From assembly GCF_004348515.1 (NCBI RefSeq), contig NZ_SMKH01000027.1, positions 1 to 43,887 of the forward strand: 43,887 nucleotides of DNA, in the 5' to 3' direction. Positions 39,355 to 43,887 of the stretch are shown one piece after another (within the stretch, counting starts at the first letter, position 1; every line of letters starts with the position of its first letter). The stretch is from Actinomadura sp. KC345 (lineage in GTDB: Bacteria > Actinomycetota > Actinomycetes > Streptosporangiales > Streptosporangiaceae). A program made the translations under genes and the position numbers. Below the pieces are notes generated by a model, which was not told the DNA's origin, searched no databases, and was given only the letters and a program-made list of their open reading frames with translations.

Positions 39355-40395
39355 TCAGCGCCCGGCCCAGACCGCGATCGCGAGCGCCACGCGGTCCTCG
39401 AACTGGAGCGGGTTGTGGCCCGTGAGCCTCTCGATCCGGGCCAGCCGGTGGCGGAGCGTGTTCGGATGCAGGAACAGGGCGCGGGACGTGGCGCCCACCG
39501 CGCCGCCCATGTCGAGGAACGTGCGGAGCGTCTCGGTGAGGCGCGTTCCGTGCGCGACGTCGTACTCGCTCAGCGGGCGGGCGATCTGGTCGACGAACGG
39601 GGCCAGCTGCTCCTGCGTGAGGCGTCCGAGGAGCGCCGGGAAGGTGGCCAGGTCGGAGGCGTGGACGACGCCGCCGGTGCGGCGCGCGACGTCCAGCGCG
39701 GACAGGCACTCGGTCATCGAGAGCGGCAGGTGCTCCAGGGGTCCCGGGCTGCCGATGCCGGCGGGCTCGGCCCAGGCGTGGGCGTCGTTGCTGATCAGGA
39801 TGGCGGTGTCGTCGTCCACCCCCAGCAGGCCCGGGAAGTCGACCTCGGGGACGTCCATCGCGATCGCGAGCAGCGAGGCGTGGTCGAGCCCGCTCTCGTC
39901 GATCCGGGGACGGAGCACCTCGGCGGACGCGAGCCCCTCCCGGACCATGCGCAGCAGGCGTCCCGTCTCCTCGCGCTCGTGCCGCTCGTCGCGGGTGGAG
40001 GCGAGCCGTTCGGCGAACCACTCGGTGAAGCTCAGGAACGGGACCTCGGGCGGGACCTCCATGAGCGGCAGGCCGAGGCGGTCGCAGACCCGGCACAGCG
40101 CCTCGGGCGCCTCGTCCGTCACGTCGCCGATCCCGTAGCCGATCGCGCTGGCGCGGCTGGCCCTGACCGAGTCGGCGAACGAGGTGCAGGTCTCCGGGTC
40201 CCGCAGCGACGCGCCGACCGTCAGGACGATCTCGTTGCCGCGCAAGTAGGGGCCGGGGTCGAGCAGCTCGGTCGAGTGGGCCCAGCGGATCGGGCGGTCC
40301 AGCCCGCCCTCCCCGGCGACCAGGCGCAGCCGGAAGCGCGGCACCTCCAGGAGCTGCCGGACGGTGAGGCGCAGCACCGCGGGATCGCTGGTCAC
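39355..40395 (-). CDS. PucR-family transcriptional regulator (short form)
   Basis: A 346-aa protein from GTG 40395. The N-terminal PucR domain (TVRQLLEVPRFRLRLVAGEGGLDRPIRWAHSTELLDPGPYLRGNEIVLTVG) and the C-terminal PucR helix-turn-helix (TLRTFLDMGGAVGATSRALFLHPNTLRHRLARIERLTG) are both clear. It is shorter than the usual roughly 500 aa, with a reduced middle region. PucR proteins control purine and other nitrogen catabolism. It is divergent, 179 bp away, from the SDR-SDR-ureohydrolase-deacetylase operon, so it is the likely regulator of that pathway. Confidence 0.9.
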   Translation of the reverse strand: MTSDPAVLRLTVRQLLEVPRFRLRLVAGEGGLDRPIRWAHSTELLDPGPYLRGNEIVLTVGASLRDPETCTSFADSVRASRASAIGYGIGDVTDEAPEALCRVCDRLGLPLMEVPPEVPFLSFTEWFAERLASTRDERHEREETGRLLRMVREGLASAEVLRPRIDESGLDHASLLAIAMDVPEVDFPGLLGVDDDTAILISNDAHAWAEPAGIGSPGPLEHLPLSMTECLSALDVARRTGGVVHASDLATFPALLGRLTQEQLAPFVDQIARPLSEYDVAHGTRLTETLRTFLDMGGAVGATSRALFLHPNTLRHRLARIERLTGHNPLQFEDRVALAIAVWAGR

Positions 40396-40574
40396 AGCCT
40401 CAGCCTCTCACCCCGGGTGCCGGTCGTCCCATGATCGTGACCGTGATTTTGGAGAAGGGCACGACAGTTCGGGCGTGCCGCGGTGCATTTGACCAAGAAA
40501 ACGCCGTGACCCTTGCCACCTGGCGGTACAGCGGGTTTGCCTGAAGGCCTGTCCGAGACCCGTTCGGAGGTTCG

Positions 40575-41270
40575 ATGCGAGAACGAGTCGCCCTCGTCAC
40601 CGGGGCCGCGAGCGGGATCGGCGCCGCGATGGTACGCGAGCTGGCCGGGCGCGGCTGGACGACGGCCGCCCTGGACCTCAGCCCCGCCGACGACGCCTCC
40701 CACTCGGTGGGCGTCGACGTGTCGGACCCCGCGCAGGTGCGGGCGGCGGCGCGGCGCATCGAGCGCGAGCTGGGCCCGATCGAGGCGGCCCTGTGCGCCG
40801 CCGGGCACTACGCGATCGTCCCGGTGTCCGACATCGCCTGGCCGGACTGGCAGCGGATGCTGCGGGTGCACCTGGGCGGGGTGGTGAACGTGTGCAAGGC
40901 CGTGACGCCGGGGATGGTGGAGCGCGGGCACGGCAGCGTCGTCGCGGTCACCTCGGAGCTGGCGATCGGCGGCGCGGACGCCGAAGCCCACTACGCGGCG
41001 GCGAAGGGCGCGGTGATCGGCTTCGTCCGGTCGCTGGCGGCGGAGCTGGCGCCGTCCGGCGTGCGGGTGAACGCGGTGGCGCCCGGCCCGACCGACACGC
41101 CGCTGCTGTCGGCCGACTCGCCCTGGCGCCGGCCCGCCTACCTTCAGGGCCTCCCGGCGGGGCGGCTGACGTCCCCCGAGGAGGTCGCGCTCGCCGCCGC
41201 GTACCTGGTCGAGGACGCGACGTTCTGCGCCGGCGAGATCCTGTCCCCCAACGCCGGGGCGGTGATCTAG
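40575..41270 (+). CDS. SDR-family oxidoreductase (first of pair)
   Basis: A 231-aa classical SDR starting at ATG 40575 with GGAGG 5 bases upstream. Cofactor motif TGAASGIG (9-16), DVSDP, catalytic Ser in VVAVTSELAIGG, and Y-x3-K in AHYAAAKGA. The C-terminus CAGEILSPNAGAVI is normal for the family. It is shorter than the second SDR by 17 residues. First gene of the PucR-linked operon; its stop is immediately followed by the ATG of the next SDR. Probably NAD(P)-dependent oxidation of a catabolic alcohol intermediate. Confidence 0.9.
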   Translation: MRERVALVTGAASGIGAAMVRELAGRGWTTAALDLSPADDASHSVGVDVSDPAQVRAAARRIERELGPIEAALCAAGHYAIVPVSDIAWPDWQRMLRVHLGGVVNVCKAVTPGMVERGHGSVVAVTSELAIGGADAEAHYAAAKGAVIGFVRSLAAELAPSGVRVNAVAPGPTDTPLLSADSPWRRPAYLQGLPAGRLTSPEEVALAAAYLVEDATFCAGEILSPNAGAVI

Positions 41271-42017
41271 ATGACGGTCGCGCTGATCACCGGGGCCGGC
41301 GGCGGCCTCGGCACCGCGATCGCGCGCCGGCTCGCGGCCGGCGGCCATCTCGTCGCCCTCAACGACCACCCGGACCGGGACGTGGCCGGCCTCGCCGCCG
41401 AGCTGGGCGGGGTGGCGGTGCCGGCGGACGTCTCCGATCCCGCGGCCGTCGACGCGATGGTCGAGGAGGTCGAGCGGCAGACCGGCGAGCACGCCGGGCT
41501 CCTCGTCGCCGCGGCGGCCTACATGACGATGTCGCCGTTCGCCGAGCACGACCTGGACGACTGGTGGCGCATCGTCGACGTCAACCTCGGCGGGACGTTC
41601 GCGTGCGCGCAGGCCGTGCTGCCCGGGATGGTCGAGCGCGGCGGCGGCCGGATGGTGCTGGTCTCGTCCGAGTGGGGGCTGATCGGGTGGCCGGACGCGA
41701 CCGCCTACTCCGCGTCCAAGGCCGGGATGATCGCGCTCACCAAGTCGCTGGGCCGCGAGCTCGGGCCGCTCGGCATCGCGGTCAACGCGATCGCGCCGAG
41801 CGTGATCGACACCGCCCAGCTCGAGGTGGACGCGAAGGCCGCCGGGGTCACCGTCGACGAGATCCGCGCCCGGTACGCCGAGCGCGTGCCGTTCGGCCGC
41901 ATCGCCTCGCCCGAGGAGGTCGCGGAGTCGGTCGCGTTCCTCGCCGACCCCCGGCTCCCCACGCTCGTCGGCCAGATCCTGCACGTCAACGGCGGCACCA
42001 CCAGGTCCCGCGCGTGA
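41271..42017 (+). CDS. SDR-family oxidoreductase (second of pair)
   Basis: A 248-aa SDR with TGAGGGLG (8-15), [11 protein letters not shown], the Y-x3-K motif YSASKAG and the FabG-like end [11 protein letters not shown]. It starts one base after the previous stop (TAG ATG), so translation is coupled. The pair differ enough to act on different substrates or successive steps. Followed 19 bp later by the ureohydrolase gene, with GGAAAGGA as its ribosome-binding site. Confidence 0.9.
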   Translation: MTVALITGAGGGLGTAIARRLAAGGHLVALNDHPDRDVAGLAAELGGVAVPADVSDPAAVDAMVEEVERQTGEHAGLLVAAAAYMTMSPFAEHDLDDWWRIVDVNLGGTFACAQAVLPGMVERGGGRMVLVSSEWGLIGWPDATAYSASKAGMIALTKSLGRELGPLGIAVNAIAPSVIDTAQLEVDAKAAGVTVDEIRARYAERVPFGRIASPEEVAESVAFLADPRLPTLVGQILHVNGGTTRSRA

Positions 42018-42036
42018 CCCCCCGGAAAGGAACCCG

Positions 42037-43023
42037 ATGGAGCCGGTGGACCAGGACCCGGTAGAGCAGAACCCGGCCGAGCGGGAGCCGGTGGGGCAGG
42101 TGGACGCGCTGGAGATCCCGCGGTTCGCCGGTCCGGCCACGTTCGCCCGCCTCCCCCGCCGCACCGACGTGCCCGGCTACGACGTGGCCGTGGTCGGGGT
42201 CCCGTTCGACAGCGGCGTCTCGTACCGCCCGGGGGCGCGGTTCGGGCCGGCGTCGGTGCGGCAGGGGTCGCGGCTCCTCAAGCCCTACAACCCGGCGCTG
42301 GACGTGCTGCCGTTCGCCTCGCAGCAGGTGGTGGACGCCGGGGACCTCGCCTGCAACCCGTTCGACATCGGCACCGCGATCAGGCAGGTCGAGGCCGGGC
42401 TGCGGGAACTGACCGGGGACGGCGGCCGGGCCGTCACGATCGGCGGCGACCACACGATCGCGCTTCCGGCGCTGCGGGCCGCGCACGCGCTGCACGGCCC
42501 GATCGCGCTCGTCCACTTCGACGCGCACCTCGACACCTGGGACACCTACTTCGGCGAGCCGTACACGCACGGCACCCCGTTCCGCCGCGCCGCCGAGGAG
42601 GGGCTGCTGATGCGGGACGCGAGCGCGCACGTCGGCATCCGCGGCCCGCTCTACGACCCGATGGACCTGGTGGACGACGCCGCGTTCGGATTCACGATCG
42701 TGCACTGCGCGGAGCTGGACGACATCGGCGCGCGGGGCGTCGCCGAGCGGGTACGGGCCCGGGTCCAGGACGCGCCGGTGTACCTGTCGGTCGACATCGA
42801 CGTCCTCGACCCCGCGTACGCTCCGGGGACCGGGACGCCCGACAGCGGCGGCATGACCAGCCGGGAGCTTCTGGGGATCCTGCGCGGGCTGGCCGGGCTG
42901 GACATCGTCGGCGCGGACGTGGTGGAGGTCGCGCCCGCCTACGACCACGCCGAGATCACCTCCATCGCCGCCGCCACGGTGATCTACGAGATCCTGAGCC
43001 TGCTGGCGAAGGGCCCGGCGTGA
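42037..43023 (+). CDS. Agmatinase/guanidino-acid hydrolase (ureohydrolase family)
   Basis: A 328-aa arginase-superfamily enzyme. Mn-binding motifs: GGDHTIALP (H139), HFDAHLDTW (D162, H164, D166) and [18 protein letters not shown] (D253, D255). [22 protein letters not shown] is typical of agmatinase/guanidinobutyrase-type members. It releases urea from a guanidino compound such as agmatine or a guanidino acid. The first about 25 residues are acidic and not part of the fold. With SDRs, a deacetylase and a PucR regulator it probably works in use of an amidine or guanidine nitrogen source; the true substrate may not be agmatine. Confidence 0.93.
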   Translation: MEPVDQDPVEQNPAEREPVGQVDALEIPRFAGPATFARLPRRTDVPGYDVAVVGVPFDSGVSYRPGARFGPASVRQGSRLLKPYNPALDVLPFASQQVVDAGDLACNPFDIGTAIRQVEAGLRELTGDGGRAVTIGGDHTIALPALRAAHALHGPIALVHFDAHLDTWDTYFGEPYTHGTPFRRAAEEGLLMRDASAHVGIRGPLYDPMDLVDDAAFGFTIVHCAELDDIGARGVAERVRARVQDAPVYLSVDIDVLDPAYAPGTGTPDSGGMTSRELLGILRGLAGLDIVGADVVEVAPAYDHAEITSIAAATVIYEILSLLAKGPA

Positions 43024-43887
43024 CCGGCGCCCTGCGCACCGCCGACCCGGTCCGGTGGCCGGGGGCGGCGACGTCGGCGGCGTCGTTCGCCTTCGACGTG
43101 GACGCGGAGTCGGCCGTGCTGAGCGTCCAGCCGCGGGCCGCCGAACGGCTGAGCGTGCTGAGCCACCAGGTGTACGGGCCGCTGACGGGGCTGCCGCGCC
43201 TGCTGCGGATCCTCGACCGGCACGACGTCCGCTCGACCTTCTTCGTGCCCGGCCACACGGCGCACCGCCACCCGGACGCCGTCCGCGCGATCGTGGACGG
43301 GGGCCACGAGATCGCGCACCACGGCTACCTGCACGAGCCGCTGGCCGGGCCGGACGGCGCCGTCGACGAGCGGACCGAGGCGGAGATCCTCGACCGGGGC
43401 CTGGACGCCCTGGAGGAGGTCGCCGGCGTCCGCCCGGAGGGGTACCGGGCGCCGATGTGGGAGCTGACCCACGCCTCGCCGCGGCTGCTGGCAGAGCGCG
43501 GGTTCCTGTACGACTCCAGCCTGATGGACGCCGACGTCCCGTACGAGCTGGACACGGGCACGGGCGCGCCCATCGTCGAGATCCCCGTCCACTGGGGCCT
43601 GGACGACTGGGAGCAGTACTGCTACCTGCCGGACGTCTCCGGGTCCGGGCTGATCGAGAGCCCGGTCAAGGCCGTGGAGATGTGGCGGGCCGAGTTCGAG
43701 GCGCTGCACCGCGACCACGGCTGCTTCGTCCTGACCGCGCATCCCTTCCTCTCGGGGCGCCCCGGCCGCGCCGCCGCGCTGGAGGGGCTGATCGAGCACG
43801 TCGCGTCCCGCCCGGACGTGTGGCTGGCCCCGCTCGGCGAGATCGCCCGGCACGTCCGCTCGCTGAACCTGCCTCCCCGCGCGATCC
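43020..43887 (+). CDS. Polysaccharide-deacetylase-family (NodB/CE4) hydrolase, partial at right edge
   Basis: At least 289 residues from GTG 43020, which overlaps the ureohydrolase stop (GTGA); no stop before the window end. NodB-fold landmarks: FAFDVDAES (catalytic Asp-Asp), [26 protein letters not shown] (metal His residues), GYRAPMWEL, and [15 protein letters not shown]. The acceptance of small molecules in PuuE-like allantoinases and imidases of this fold, plus the operon context with PucR and a ureohydrolase, makes a small-amide hydrolase more likely than a cell-wall deacetylase. Confidence 0.88.
   Translation, partial: MTGALRTADPVRWPGAATSAASFAFDVDAESAVLSVQPRAAERLSVLSHQVYGPLTGLPRLLRILDRHDVRSTFFVPGHTAHRHPDAVRAIVDGGHEIAHHGYLHEPLAGPDGAVDERTEAEILDRGLDALEEVAGVRPEGYRAPMWELTHASPRLLAERGFLYDSSLMDADVPYELDTGTGAPIVEIPVHWGLDDWEQYCYLPDVSGSGLIESPVKAVEMWRAEFEALHRDHGCFVLTAHPFLSGRPGRAAALEGLIEHVASRPDVWLAPLGEIARHVRSLNLPPRAI

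Noticed and set aside
40396..40574. A promoter for the SDR operon (TTGACC near 40490)
   Set aside because: No acceptable -10 hexamer at 16-19 bp; the divergent region must contain promoters but I cannot place them.

Overview
The window is very GC-rich DNA from a filamentous actinomycete. Gene families and context point to a Streptosporangiales/Thermomonosporaceae (Actinomadura-like) chromosome: a tRNA-Arg next to an ArgS-like nrtL gene, a conservon (cvnA-B-C-D plus a P450), DUF574-type SAM methyltransferases, an XRE/DUF5753 regulator and a hopanoid operon. The genus is inference; the families are read from the translations.

Layout. 1-5750 is a scarred accessory region. It holds the 5' end of nrtL, an orphan receiver protein, tRNA-Arg(CCG) with a probable integrative-element remnant beside it, an SDR gene with a truncated enoyl-CoA hydratase, a frameshifted ABM-type monooxygenase gene with a MarR gene, an IS3 orfA remnant, an unknown protein with 39-bp tandem repeats, several long perfect hairpins, and what looks like a complete unannotated small-RNA gene (promoter, five hairpins, terminator; about 3754-3947). 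5743-7404 is an ankyrin/propeller protein. 7754-13467 is a cytochrome P450 facing a cvnABCD-P450 operon. 13770-18845 has a TetR gene divergent from a PQQ-type sugar dehydrogenase lipoprotein and a secreted GH92 mannosidase.

18890-22477 is the most interesting locus. It is a four-gene, fully overlapping minus-strand operon encoding a 201-aa cysteine-rich protein with CX5C repeats, a DUF692/MNIO enzyme, an HvfC/DUF2063-like partner and a VioB-type ferritin-like protein. This has the logic of an MNIO-modified, metal-related peptide (RiPP) system, with an unusually large precursor and an added ferritin-like partner. A secreted BBE-type flavin oxidase is divergent from it.

24436-28181 holds a DUF2267 protein, a sulfoquinovosidase-like GH31 gene broken by two close frameshifts, a DUF574 methyltransferase and a small membrane protein. 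28185-36915 reads as one minus-strand stretch: hpnC-hpnD-hpnE-prenyl synthase-shc-hpnH, making squalene, hopene and adenosylhopane, followed by an orphan cytochrome b and the small membrane protein. 37136-38978 has the XRE regulator and a second DUF574 methyltransferase. 39355-43887 is a PucR-type regulator divergent from an SDR-SDR-agmatinase-deacetylase operon that runs off the right edge and is probably a nitrogen/carbon catabolic pathway.
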